Below are positions 7,326 to 15,727 of a stretch of 32,228 nt of DNA, piece after piece (within the stretch, counting starts at the first letter, position 1; each line of letters starts with the position of its first letter). Location: positions 1 to 32,228 of the forward strand of contig CAYGTK010000015.1 of the NCBI GenBank assembly GCA_964352775.1. Direction: 5' to 3'. Below the pieces are notes generated by a model, which saw only the letters and a list, made by a program, of their open reading frames with translations, was not told the origin of the DNA and ran no database searches. Both the position numbers and the translations under genes were made by a program. The stretch comes from CAYGTK01 sp964352775. GTDB taxonomy: Bacteria > Bacteroidota > Bacteroidia > Chitinophagales > CAIOSU01.

Positions 7326-10300
7326 GGTCTTGCATTTGGTTACTAATTCTATTGAATACCCTGCTGACTTATGGTTGTAGTGAAGAGCCTGCCTCAGAAA
7401 AAAATAAAGATCCCACCCTAGAGGATATTAACCCGCTATTCCAACGCTTATCGCCTAAGGAAACCAATATCTACTTTGCCAATCAAATTGCTGATACCGG
7501 CATTCATAGCATCAACAACTACATATACGCCTATAATGGAGGAGGAGTGGCTATTTTCGATATGGATAATGACGGCTTAGAAGACATACTTTTTACTGGA
7601 AATAGCAATAGATGTAAGCTGTATAAGAATAATGGCGACCTTCAATTTACAGACGTTAGTGATGCTTCTAAAATAAGTAGCATTCAGGGCTGGGCAACGG
7701 GAGTAACTACTGCCGATGTAAATAATGATGGTTGGTTAGATGTGTATATCTGCCTATCGGGAATGGATAGTTTGAACAGAGCTAACAAGCTGTTTCTCAA
7801 TCAACAGAATGGCACCTTCAAAGAAGTGGCTGAACAATGGAGAGTAGCAAATGAAAGCCCTTCTTCCCAAGCAGAGTTCTTTGACGCAGATGGTGATGGT
7901 GACTTAGATATGTATTTGGTTAACCACTTCACCGATAAAGATAATATTTTCAATCTTAGATATTATACTGACGAGCGAGTGATCAATAAAGATCATATCG
8001 ATCGACTCTATAGAAACGACGGAGAATACTTTACTGACGTAACTCCAACTTCTGGACTTCAAGTAAAATACAGATATGGACTTAGTTCTTCCGTATCAGA
8101 TATTAATAATGATGGTCGCCCTGATATTCTTATTACCAACGATTTCTTTGAACCTGATGTAGTTTACATCAATGAAGGAGGTATGCGGTTTTCTGATTCT
8201 ACTGCGTACTACCTATCTAAATCATCTCTCTTTTCTATGGGAAGTTGTTTCGCCGATATTGACAATGACGGAGATATGGATCTATCTACAATGGACATGA
8301 GGCCCGCTACTCAACTAACTTTTAAGAAAAATAACTTTGCTTTTGCTCCATTAGGATTGTATGAATTTTTCGAGCGCTATTTTCCTATTTACCAATCCTC
8401 AAAAAATATGCTGCTGCTTAAAGATGATAAGGGCCGTTACGTTGATGTAACTGAATTTGCGGGAATAGGAGGTACAGAGTGGAGTTGGTCAGTTTTAATG
8501 CAAGACTATGATAATGATGGCTTGGTTGACATCTTTATTTCTAACGGCCTAAAGAGAGCTATCAATGAGCAAGACCACATTAAAGATCTAGAAGGCATAG
8601 CTCAGGATAAAGGTTTTACAGCCGAAGAGCAACGATTAACAAACGAACTTCCCCCAGACAACGCACGGAACTTTGCTTTTAAGAATCTTGGAGGGCTAAA
8701 ATTTGAAGATGTATCACAAGAATGGAAAATAAACGAAGCAGTAGCTTGCCAAGGAGCAGCATATGCTGATCTGGACAATGATGGAGATATGGATCTAGTG
8801 GTTAATGCAACCGACACTATTTCTTTCATCTACGAAAACAAAAAGAATACAGATAAAGCCCACTTCGCTGAGATCATTCTGGATAATGATAAGGTTAGTA
8901 TTCGATCAAGTATTAGCTCAAGGATAACGCTATTTGCCTGCGGCGAAAAGCTAACGAGAGAGATAAGTAGTACTGTAGGTTTCTATTCATCCTCCAGCAA
9001 GCGTGCTCACTTCGGGTTAGGAGCTTGTACTAGTATAGATAGCGCATATATTACATGGCCAGATGGAGAACAGACATTTGTAGGTTCACTTCCCATTGAT
9101 AGTATAATTACTATTAGCCGATTCAACTTAAAACCTGCTTCAACAACAAGTTCCCAAAGTATTAACTGGTTAAACAGCTATACCATAGGTCAACATAACG
9201 AATCTGACCATAGCGACTTTAGAAAAGATAGATTATTGCCTTTTCGTATCTCGAGAGAAGGGCCTGGCATGACTATTGTAAATGGTGGTACCCCACGGCT
9301 TGTCGTAGGGGGTGCTAAAGGCTCTCCATCACAACTATTTAGCCTGGATGCTTCGGGTAAATGGGTGCTTGATCAAGAATTAGGAGGTGCAGACCTTTTA
9401 GAGGCGGAGACTAACACGATCGATCAAGCTGATCTTAATGGTGATAGCTTGAGTGAGGTCTATTTTGGAAATGGCAGTAATGAATTTCTTGCAGATGATG
9501 ATGCACTTCTTGACATTATTTATTCCGAGCAAGCTAATGGCACATTCAAAAGAAGTTTGCATACATCTTCAAAACAGGCGACTGGAGTTGTTGCATTTGG
9601 GGATATAGATAATGATGGAGACTTAGATGTTTTCTCAGGTACTCGATATAAAATTGGTGAATATCCGTCCGCACCAAGTAGTCAATTATTGATAAACAAT
9701 GAAGGTGAATTAAGCATTGACAACACCAATTCTAAGTTGTTTCGAGGCTTAGGAAATATTACGGATGCTGCCTGGGTAGATATTGATAATGACGGCTGGA
9801 ATGACCTCGTAATAGTGGGTGAATGGATGCCAGTAACCATCTTCAAAAATATAAAAGGCAAATTGGAAGCCTGGGACTTAGGTTTAAGCCAATTAAAAGG
9901 TTGGTGGAGATCTGTATTAGTTGCGGATATCAACCAAGACGGTTTGAAAGATCTCATCTGTGGCAATTATGGCGAGAATAGCTTCTTAAAAGCAAGCACA
10001 AAAGAACCCATAGAATTATACTATAGTGACTTTGACAATAGCGGCACAAAAGAACCAATCATCTATCATTATTACAATGGTGAGCGGGCTGTATTACCCG
10101 ACCGTTCTTTATTGGTAGAGCAGATGCCTAGCTACCAAGATAAATTCTTAACCTACGCTTCGTACGCCAAAGCTTCCTTAGATGGTAGCCTTATTCCTAC
10201 TGACCTCTTGGAAAAGGCCGAGTACTCCACTGTAAACCACCTCTCTTCAACTGCATTCCTTAACAATGGAGACCATTTCACGGCTAAAAAATTGAGTCAT

Positions 10301-10612
10301 TATGCCCAACTATCACCTATAAACGACATGGTGTTAAGCGATATAAATGAAGATGGACTCCCTGATCTTCTCATCGCCGGGAACGACAACAATACGTTCT
10401 ATACCGAAGGCGAAGTTGATGCTATTACTAACTGCCTACTACTTTGGAATAAGGAGGAGCAGAATTGGATAAAAGGAGATATTGGCCTTTATAATAAAGA
10501 GGTGGGCAGAAAAATAATAACGGTATTCAATCCAGTATTGAATAGAAAGGAATACATCATCGCCAACAACAATGGGAGTATTAAAGTGTACTATTTACCC
10601 AGTAAGCCCTGA
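7322..10612 (+). CDS. CRTAC1-type FG-GAP/ASPIC-UnbV giant lipoprotein
   Basis: This 1096-residue exported protein has a lipoprotein signal with lipobox LTYGC (Cys19). The following S-E-E-P is acidic, similar to the Bacteroidota lipoprotein export signal, so the protein may be on the cell surface. It contains about a dozen calcium-binding FG-GAP/VCBS loops of form D-x-D/N-x-D-G-x-x-D: DMDNDGLED (80-88), then DVNNDGWLD, DADGDGDLD, DINNDGRPD, DIDNDGDMD, DYDNDGLVD, DLDNDGDMD, and after the central part DLNGDSLSE, DIDNDGDLD, DIDNDGWND, DINQDGLKD and DINEDGLPD. These should form two beta-propeller-like regions (about 70-510 and 640-1090) around an ASPIC/UnbV domain at about 519-600 (with FGLGACTSIDSAYITWPDG). 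It is translationally coupled to the upstream GT2 gene, and its last 22 bp overlap the convergent haloperoxidase-like gene. Propeller proteins of this class bind glycans or proteins; no catalytic role is established. Confidence 0.92.
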   Translation: MRSCIWLLILLNTLLTYGCSEEPASEKNKDPTLEDINPLFQRLSPKETNIYFANQIADTGIHSINNYIYAYNGGGVAIFDMDNDGLEDILFTGNSNRCKLYKNNGDLQFTDVSDASKISSIQGWATGVTTADVNNDGWLDVYICLSGMDSLNRANKLFLNQQNGTFKEVAEQWRVANESPSSQAEFFDADGDGDLDMYLVNHFTDKDNIFNLRYYTDERVINKDHIDRLYRNDGEYFTDVTPTSGLQVKYRYGLSSSVSDINNDGRPDILITNDFFEPDVVYINEGGMRFSDSTAYYLSKSSLFSMGSCFADIDNDGDMDLSTMDMRPATQLTFKKNNFAFAPLGLYEFFERYFPIYQSSKNMLLLKDDKGRYVDVTEFAGIGGTEWSWSVLMQDYDNDGLVDIFISNGLKRAINEQDHIKDLEGIAQDKGFTAEEQRLTNELPPDNARNFAFKNLGGLKFEDVSQEWKINEAVACQGAAYADLDNDGDMDLVVNATDTISFIYENKKNTDKAHFAEIILDNDKVSIRSSISSRITLFACGEKLTREISSTVGFYSSSSKRAHFGLGACTSIDSAYITWPDGEQTFVGSLPIDSIITISRFNLKPASTTSSQSINWLNSYTIGQHNESDHSDFRKDRLLPFRISREGPGMTIVNGGTPRLVVGGAKGSPSQLFSLDASGKWVLDQELGGADLLEAETNTIDQADLNGDSLSEVYFGNGSNEFLADDDALLDIIYSEQANGTFKRSLHTSSKQATGVVAFGDIDNDGDLDVFSGTRYKIGEYPSAPSSQLLINNEGELSIDNTNSKLFRGLGNITDAAWVDIDNDGWNDLVIVGEWMPVTIFKNIKGKLEAWDLGLSQLKGWWRSVLVADINQDGLKDLICGNYGENSFLKASTKEPIELYYSDFDNSGTKEPIIYHYYNGERAVLPDRSLLVEQMPSYQDKFLTYASYAKASLDGSLIPTDLLEKAEYSTVNHLSSTAFLNNGDHFTAKKLSHYAQLSPINDMVLSDINEDGLPDLLIAGNDNNTFYTEGEVDAITNCLLLWNKEEQNWIKGDIGLYNKEVGRKIITVFNPVLNRKEYIIANNNGSIKVYYLPSKP

Positions 10613-11928
10613 TCAACTTTTACGTTCGCCTTTTTAAGTGCTTTCAAAGCTACTTTTTTTCCTAGCTCCATACCCTCGGTACAGGCAGGCATGTAATGAA
10701 TACCACCTACAAATCGGCTCATCATCGCCTCTTCTGCCGCTTGGTTAAATGAGGTAAAACTCCTAGGAGCTAACCCGAAAGGCAGCTCAGCAGAATCAAT
10801 GTATGCGTAATTATCACCAAACAGGTCGGTCAATATAGTAGCCGCTGCACCTGATATTGTACTATGTCCGCTAGGGTGCTCTGGAAACAATGGCGTTTCT
10901 AAAAAAGGGTCCCAGTTGGCATCCATATATCTATTGATATAGGTTAATGGGCGAATAAGGTCAGTGCGGTATTTCTCTTGCCAGCAATTGATGAAGGCAT
11001 CCATAATACTAATGGATACCATTGCATGAGCGTACGCTGTTTCTACCAGCGATAGGTTGGACTGCTTACATACTATACTCGTAATTCCTATCCAATGCCC
11101 CCCTGGGGTAAGCTGACGGGTAACGTACATGAAGTGACCTTTAGTAGTGGTCTTCTGAGGGTTACAATCCCAAAATAATGCATAATCTCTTTCGTCCTCT
11201 GTTGCTTCATCGGTAGCGTCCTTAACCGCTTTAGTGGACTCATAAAAAGCACTCCCAGGCAAAGTATCAAAAGGTATAGGGTCGGCTACTTGATACAAAC
11301 TATCAAGCACTAGTGTTCTTATCTTCATCCAATGCGGCTCAACTGCTTCCCCAAAAGTTGGTGGAGTAACTTCCCACTTTCCCCATTGCTTAGTCGGTGA
11401 GAAACGAGGCATGTTTCGGGTCTCCTTATAATTATCCTGTACTATCCACTTTCTTATCTCCTTCGCTAAGGCATCGCCATACTTTTTTGAAGTGGTCATT
11501 ACTTTTTCGCTTAGAGAATTCTCATACCTAAGCAAAGTGATCATCGCTAATGAATCCATCAAATGGTCTCGGAAAACAAGATCTTTTGCCACAGTAGTAA
11601 ATGCAACTATAGCTGCCACTTCAGGTGAATAATTTTTGACGTTCGGTCCTTCAGGTAGAGTAGCTAATCCATTCAACTTTCCTCCAAAAGACACATAATC
11701 ATCGGAACTATGCTGAATGGCCTCGTAAGCTGCCAAATTGGTATATGCGTATACTCTACTTGCTACTGGAGGACTAATTCCATCGTGAATAATAGCATCA
11801 GTCAATCCAGCATTTAGTTCTTGTAATAGCCCTTTATTATCAGGGGTGCTTTTGCTTTTGCAAGAGAACAATATTGCAAAAACGAGCATCAGAAGTGCTG
11901 CCCTCATTCGTATACCTTTAGTTACCAT
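10591..11928 (-). CDS. Vanadium-haloperoxidase / PAP2-superfamily lipoprotein
   Basis: A 445-residue protein with lipobox FSC (Cys23, or Cys16 if it starts at the Met codon eight residues in). The vanadate/phosphate-binding set of the haloperoxidase-PAP2 superfamily is complete: K319-x6-R326-P327, P-S-G-H at 352-355 (His355), and S404-R405-x-x-G-G-I-H411. The 48-residue spacing between the last two motifs is within the family range. Members either oxidise halides with hydrogen peroxide using vanadate, or act as phosphatases; sequence motifs alone do not separate these or predict halide choice. The mature protein should be anchored in the periplasm, as no clear acidic export signal follows the Cys. 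It lies downstream of the KAS III gene, overlapping it by 7 bp if the first start is used, and its 3' end overlaps the FG-GAP gene by 22 bp. Finding it inside a glycan locus is unusual. Confidence 0.88.
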   Translation of the reverse strand: MVTKGIRMRAALLMLVFAILFSCKSKSTPDNKGLLQELNAGLTDAIIHDGISPPVASRVYAYTNLAAYEAIQHSSDDYVSFGGKLNGLATLPEGPNVKNYSPEVAAIVAFTTVAKDLVFRDHLMDSLAMITLLRYENSLSEKVMTTSKKYGDALAKEIRKWIVQDNYKETRNMPRFSPTKQWGKWEVTPPTFGEAVEPHWMKIRTLVLDSLYQVADPIPFDTLPGSAFYESTKAVKDATDEATEDERDYALFWDCNPQKTTTKGHFMYVTRQLTPGGHWIGITSIVCKQSNLSLVETAYAHAMVSISIMDAFINCWQEKYRTDLIRPLTYINRYMDANWDPFLETPLFPEHPSGHSTISGAAATILTDLFGDNYAYIDSAELPFGLAPRSFTSFNQAAEEAMMSRFVGGIHYMPACTEGMELGKKVALKALKKANVKVDQGLLGK

Positions 11929-12941
11929 TGCAGTAAAACTCCGCCCCAGTTAAGACCTCCTCCCATACCTAATAAGAGTACCTTCTCTCCTGCATTGGGC
12001 TTGTTCCAAAATTTATCCAAAGTTAGTAAGATAGAAGCAGCTGACGTATTTCCATATTTACCCAAAGTAAAACACAATTGTTCTTCCTTAAAACCTTCCT
12101 TCATCAGCCCCTTTACTATCAGGTTTTTACCTGCCTGATGTGGAACTACAGTTGGAATATCATTAGGTTGTAAACCTTGTTTAACAACTAGTTCTTTCAC
12201 CGTATCCATAATACTTCCCAGAACAAACTCATTAACCACGCCACCCCTTAAATGTAGATAATGAAGCTTTTCTTCTAATGTCCTTTGCGAGACTGGATGT
12301 TTTGCTTTTCCGGCGGGTATTACTAAACCATAATCTTGTTCCTCTCCTACTTCGCCTTTTGAGCCCAAATGAAAATCTAAGATCTTATGCCCTTTATCTC
12401 GAGAAACAACAGCAGCGCCAGCACCTTCACCAAAAAGAGAGGCAAGCATGAATGCTTCTTTGTCTATCAGTTCCGTCATTTTATCAACCCCTATCACTAA
12501 TCCGTTCCGATATTTTCCCATGTTGATCATCGCATAAGCCATACTCAAACCATAAATGGGCCCAGCGCAGGGCATATTTATCTCTACAGCAAAAACATCG
12601 CTCCTAAGCCCCAAATTATGTTGCACAGCTGTTGCTGTAGTGGGTTGAGGGTAATCTCCAAATGATGTGTTGAGGATGATAAAATCAATATCCTCTTTCT
12701 TTAGACCACTATTATCAATTGCAATTTTTGCAGCTTGTGTAGCTTGATGAGACGGCATTTCGTCCGACCATCTCCGCTCGCTAATACCGTAGTGTTCTTG
12801 TATCCATTCATTAAGTGATCTACCCGCTCGTTGAGGGTCAAAATCTTTGACCATAGATGAAAGATCGGCATTAGTAATTACCGATGATGGGACATATCCT
12901 CCAGTAGATAGAATACCAATATGGGTATCTGTTGGTGTCAT
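11922..12941 (-). CDS. Beta-ketoacyl-ACP synthase III (FabH-like)
   Basis: The 339-residue protein has the thiolase fold of KAS III. The catalytic triad is complete: Cys125 in INMPCAGP, His268 in VPHQAG and Asn298 in YGNTSAAS. The C-terminal GMGGGLNWGGVLLQW matches the family's G-G-G-x-x-W-G end. KAS III joins an acyl-CoA starter to malonyl-ACP, either to start fatty acid synthesis or, in accessory paralogues, to build small acyl chains. No ACP, ketoreductase or other fatty acid gene is nearby, which favours an accessory role. KAS III genes are found in some Bacteroidota O-antigen loci where amino sugars carry short hydroxyacyl groups. It is first in a two-gene minus-strand unit with the haloperoxidase-like gene and divergent from a GT2 gene. 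Confidence 0.92.
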   Translation of the reverse strand: MTPTDTHIGILSTGGYVPSSVITNADLSSMVKDFDPQRAGRSLNEWIQEHYGISERRWSDEMPSHQATQAAKIAIDNSGLKKEDIDFIILNTSFGDYPQPTTATAVQHNLGLRSDVFAVEINMPCAGPIYGLSMAYAMINMGKYRNGLVIGVDKMTELIDKEAFMLASLFGEGAGAAVVSRDKGHKILDFHLGSKGEVGEEQDYGLVIPAGKAKHPVSQRTLEEKLHYLHLRGGVVNEFVLGSIMDTVKELVVKQGLQPNDIPTVVPHQAGKNLIVKGLMKEGFKEEQLCFTLGKYGNTSAASILLTLDKFWNKPNAGEKVLLLGMGGGLNWGGVLLQW

Positions 12942-13006
12942 TGATCGAAAATAAGCTAATTTTCAGCTCAGCAAGTATCCATAAAACCTACTTGCCAAGG
13001 GTACAT

Positions 13007-13924
13007 TTGGTTCGAAGTCAAGATATTACTTATTCCGTTATAGTTCCACTATTCAATGCAGAAGGATCAATAAGAGAACTCTGTAAAGGCCTGAAAAAAG
13101 AACTCGAAAGTCTAGAAGAGACCTACGAGGTCATTCTTGTGGATGATGCCAGTAGCGATAACACATTAACTATTATTCAACAACTAACATTAACAGATGA
13201 ACACATAACCGTTCTCACCATTGAAACCAATAGAGGTCAAATAGATGCTACTCACCTTGGCATCATCGCAGCATCGGGGGAAATGGTAATAACCATTGAC
13301 GATGATCTTCAATACTCACCAAGCGAGATAAAAAAACTTATCGACCTTCAGAAAACCCAAGGCCTGAACTTTGTTTTTGGAACTCCCGCAAGCCATAACA
13401 ATATGGAACAACCAAAGCGGTTTAGAAGAATTGTGGGCGGCTTTCTATTAAGGCAACTATTGATGCCTGCATACAAACATGTTAGATTCTATACTTCCTT
13501 TCGTCTTTTCAAAAAAGATGCATTAAGTAGTGAAAACAACCACCTACTATATATCTGGGAGTTTGACCCAAAACGAATGGCACATATTGAAGTGTTGCAT
13601 CAACCTCGAAAATTCAACAGTTCAGGATATAATCTGAAAAAGGCTCTTTCTTTCTATTACCCGGTAGTGCTTTATCTTTTATGGAGATCATTTATGATGG
13701 CTATCATTAGCTTAATAGCTATAAGTGTTCTGGTATTGATAGGCATAGTCACAGGCAACAGTATCGAGCTAAATTATCTGTATCTACTTGCGGCCTATCT
13801 GATAGCCCTATTCGGATTATTAAGCCTAAAATGGGTTATTTTTAAGCGCCTATCTACTTTTAAAAAGCGATCGTGGAAGGCACTAGAAGTGATCTATGCT
13901 AAAAATTTCCGCATCCGAAAGTGA
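13007..13924 (+). CDS. GT2 polyprenyl-phosphate glycosyltransferase (ArnC/GtrB-like)
   Basis: No ATG precedes the GT-A domain. The frame is open from a TTG at 12932, but that start would overlap the divergent KAS III start and leave no promoter, so the TTG at 13007 is preferred (305 residues, starting just before YSVIVPLFNAEGS). The domain has VDDASSDNT and a metal-binding D-D-D-L-Q-Y-S-P about 110 residues from the start. Two membrane spans follow near the C-terminus (IISLIAISVLVLIGIV and YLLAAYLIALFGLLSL), then a basic tail. This ArnC/GtrB arrangement implies transfer of a sugar to polyprenyl phosphate. Its 3' end overlaps the GNAT gene by 29 bp, indicating coupled translation. The start is uncertain; the class is not. 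Confidence 0.85.
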   Translation: MVRSQDITYSVIVPLFNAEGSIRELCKGLKKELESLEETYEVILVDDASSDNTLTIIQQLTLTDEHITVLTIETNRGQIDATHLGIIAASGEMVITIDDDLQYSPSEIKKLIDLQKTQGLNFVFGTPASHNNMEQPKRFRRIVGGFLLRQLLMPAYKHVRFYTSFRLFKKDALSSENNHLLYIWEFDPKRMAHIEVLHQPRKFNSSGYNLKKALSFYYPVVLYLLWRSFMMAIISLIAISVLVLIGIVTGNSIELNYLYLLAAYLIALFGLLSLKWVIFKRLSTFKKRSWKALEVIYAKNFRIRK

Positions 13925-14900
13925 TATTCTCAACCTGACATTTGCACGAGCCGAGGCAGATGTGCTAGATGAAAAACGATTAATGCAAGAGTTGCTTGAC
14001 AAACGAGTAGATATTTGTAGGCTTCGCGTTTCTTACGATGACCCCGAAAGTTTTGCTAAGCTCACAAGCATAGGTATACCTTTTATGCTGACTTCAGTAT
14101 TGTATCAAAATAGCGCGCCAATAACTGATAACACTTCTGCACAGATAAACAAAGACATCACCTATGAACGAGTGCAAGGAAATGAGATGGACTTATTCGG
14201 AGATGTAGTTGAGCAAGCTATGGGTAATGAAACAGGTAAAAAATATCGCTCACCATTGTTTGATGCACTTGTAACTCCCGAAAAGGAAATGGACGCATTG
14301 GTAGCTTATGCCAAAAGCTTTAATACTGAATTAGACAATAGCAAAATGGCCTGGCTAATACGCTACAAAGGGGAAGTAGCTGGTTTTGATGTGGTAGAAA
14401 GGGTTGATGAAGGTATTCGAGGGATACTCATAGGAGTGCTGCCCGAATATAGAAGTATAGGTGTAGGTTTTGAGACCTACAACCGAATAATCATCGGCTC
14501 ACTAATTCCAGAGGCTATCGGAGGTCATTTCATCAATGATGTACAGGTACAAAATATACCCAGTCTAAAGGGAGCTTTCAGATCGGGCATGTTACCACAG
14601 AAGGGCTACATGAATTACACGTTAATAAGCCTTTTCGGAAAGTCATCAAAAGAAGAAATAAATAATCCCCTAGGTGAAGGCCAATTGATCGAGGGAGAAG
14701 CCCAAAGATCATTATGTTATTCATTTCCACAGCTTTCAAGGCTACAAAAGGAGAGTGTCTCATTCCAATACTTCAAAAAGAATACGGAGACTTACACTAT
14801 CTCCTTACCTATCAATTCTGACAGTCTTAAGCTTGCTTTAGTAAAAGGTTTTGATGCCACTAAAGAATTAAGCAGTTTGGCTTATCTACGGTATACTTAA
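13896..14900 (+). CDS. WecD-like GNAT acyltransferase with C-terminal extension
   Basis: Residues 1-90 have the layout of the N-terminal domain of WecD-type sugar N-acetyltransferases (L-D-K-R-V-D-I-C-R-L-R-V, then a G-I-P-F-M-L strand). Residues 93-235 form the GNAT core, with the acetyl-CoA-binding motif A seen as GVLPEYRSIGVGFETYNRI (R-x-x-G-x-G). WecD N-acetylates dTDP-4-amino-fucose. Given the FdtA-type isomerase in the locus, a 3-amino-6-deoxy sugar nucleotide is a plausible substrate, with a KAS III-derived acyl group possible instead of acetyl. Residues 250-334 are an extra beta-rich stretch I cannot assign. The gene overlaps the upstream GT2 by 29 bp, and its TAA shares a palindromic TTAA with the stop of the convergent hydroxylase gene. 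Confidence 0.78.
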   Translation: MLKISASESDILNLTFARAEADVLDEKRLMQELLDKRVDICRLRVSYDDPESFAKLTSIGIPFMLTSVLYQNSAPITDNTSAQINKDITYERVQGNEMDLFGDVVEQAMGNETGKKYRSPLFDALVTPEKEMDALVAYAKSFNTELDNSKMAWLIRYKGEVAGFDVVERVDEGIRGILIGVLPEYRSIGVGFETYNRIIIGSLIPEAIGGHFINDVQVQNIPSLKGAFRSGMLPQKGYMNYTLISLFGKSSKEEINNPLGEGQLIEGEAQRSLCYSFPQLSRLQKESVSFQYFKKNTETYTISLPINSDSLKLALVKGFDATKELSSLAYLRYT

Positions 14901-15649
14901 TTCTTAAAACTGAAATCTCTCTTCCTTATCTCACTAGGGTCCAATTCGTTAAGTTTTGCTAAAGCTTCTTGAATAAACTCACTCTTTCTCAACAAACCAA
15001 AAAGCAATTGATTAACCTTATCAAGAGGGAAAGGAAGTGGACGAATTATATCAACAAATAGCACCACCCTCGTATCAGTAGTATTGTTGTAAACTTCATG
15101 CTCATAAGTGTCATCAAATAAAAGAGCTTCCCCAAAATTCCAATGGCGTTTTTCTCCGTCGAGTAACAAATAACATTCTTCATTCTTATCTGGAAGCACC
15201 AAAGGCAGATGTAGTCGAAGAACACCAGGATATGGGCCCCTATGCAATGGGATATGCTTACCTGGTTTGAGTATAGAGAACATAGCTACACTCATGCCCG
15301 GCACTTCGTCTATCGCGGCAAAAGTATTGGGACATGCCTCGCAATGAGCAATATGATCGAATCCGTAAAGACTCAAAATATACGACTGCCAATCTTGAGC
15401 TTTAGTAAGCACCTGTTGTTCTTCAAAGAATTCCTGCAATCCAGGAATTCTTTCTGAACGCATAACAGCCAATAATTCTTCTCTTATCTTATCACTTTTT
15501 GACTCTAATTGCTGCACCCAAGCCTTATCTCCCGTCTTAAAAAAAGTCTGCCGACCACCCACCAAATACACCAGCCAACCGAAAGATCGGATGATAAAAA
15601 GCCCTAAGTACTTTTTTATCAGATAGAATGGAGATGTCTTGTTCATCAT
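14897..15649 (-). CDS. Aspartyl/asparaginyl beta-hydroxylase-family oxygenase (AspH/LpxO-like)
   Basis: This 250-residue protein begins with a hydrophobic, basic segment (about 9-31) that probably associates with or crosses the membrane, and continues into an AspH domain (PF05118). The Fe(II)-binding His pair is visible: His136 in IPLHRGPYPG and His184 in YEHEVYNNT. Arg/His of LRLHLPL (145-147) and Arg194 in TDTRVVLFVDIIRP match the 2-oxoglutarate-binding end. Bacterial members include LpxO, which 2-hydroxylates lipid A acyl chains, so a lipid or acyl-group hydroxylation is one reading in this glycan locus; a peptide substrate is the other. It is a single minus-strand gene, divergent from the GT-C-like gene by 78 bp. 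Confidence 0.87.
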   Translation of the reverse strand: MMNKTSPFYLIKKYLGLFIIRSFGWLVYLVGGRQTFFKTGDKAWVQQLESKSDKIREELLAVMRSERIPGLQEFFEEQQVLTKAQDWQSYILSLYGFDHIAHCEACPNTFAAIDEVPGMSVAMFSILKPGKHIPLHRGPYPGVLRLHLPLVLPDKNEECYLLLDGEKRHWNFGEALLFDDTYEHEVYNNTTDTRVVLFVDIIRPLPFPLDKVNQLLFGLLRKSEFIQEALAKLNELDPSEIRKRDFSFKN

Positions 15650-15727
15650 TAAATGATATTGAACTAAGATAGCTAACCCGCTAGCATTTCTTGGACTTGT
15701 GCGCGGGTAGTTTTACTTTACACCGTC

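Noticed and set aside
7562..8530. Near-repeated DNA around the calcium loops as a possible DNA repeat array
   Set aside because: The similarity comes from the recurring D-x-D-N-D-G protein motif; spacing is irregular and the bases between differ.
15673..15709. ACCCGC / GCGGGT inverted pair in the divergent gap
   Set aside because: Six-base arms with a loop over 20 bases; too weak to call an operator or a terminator with confidence.
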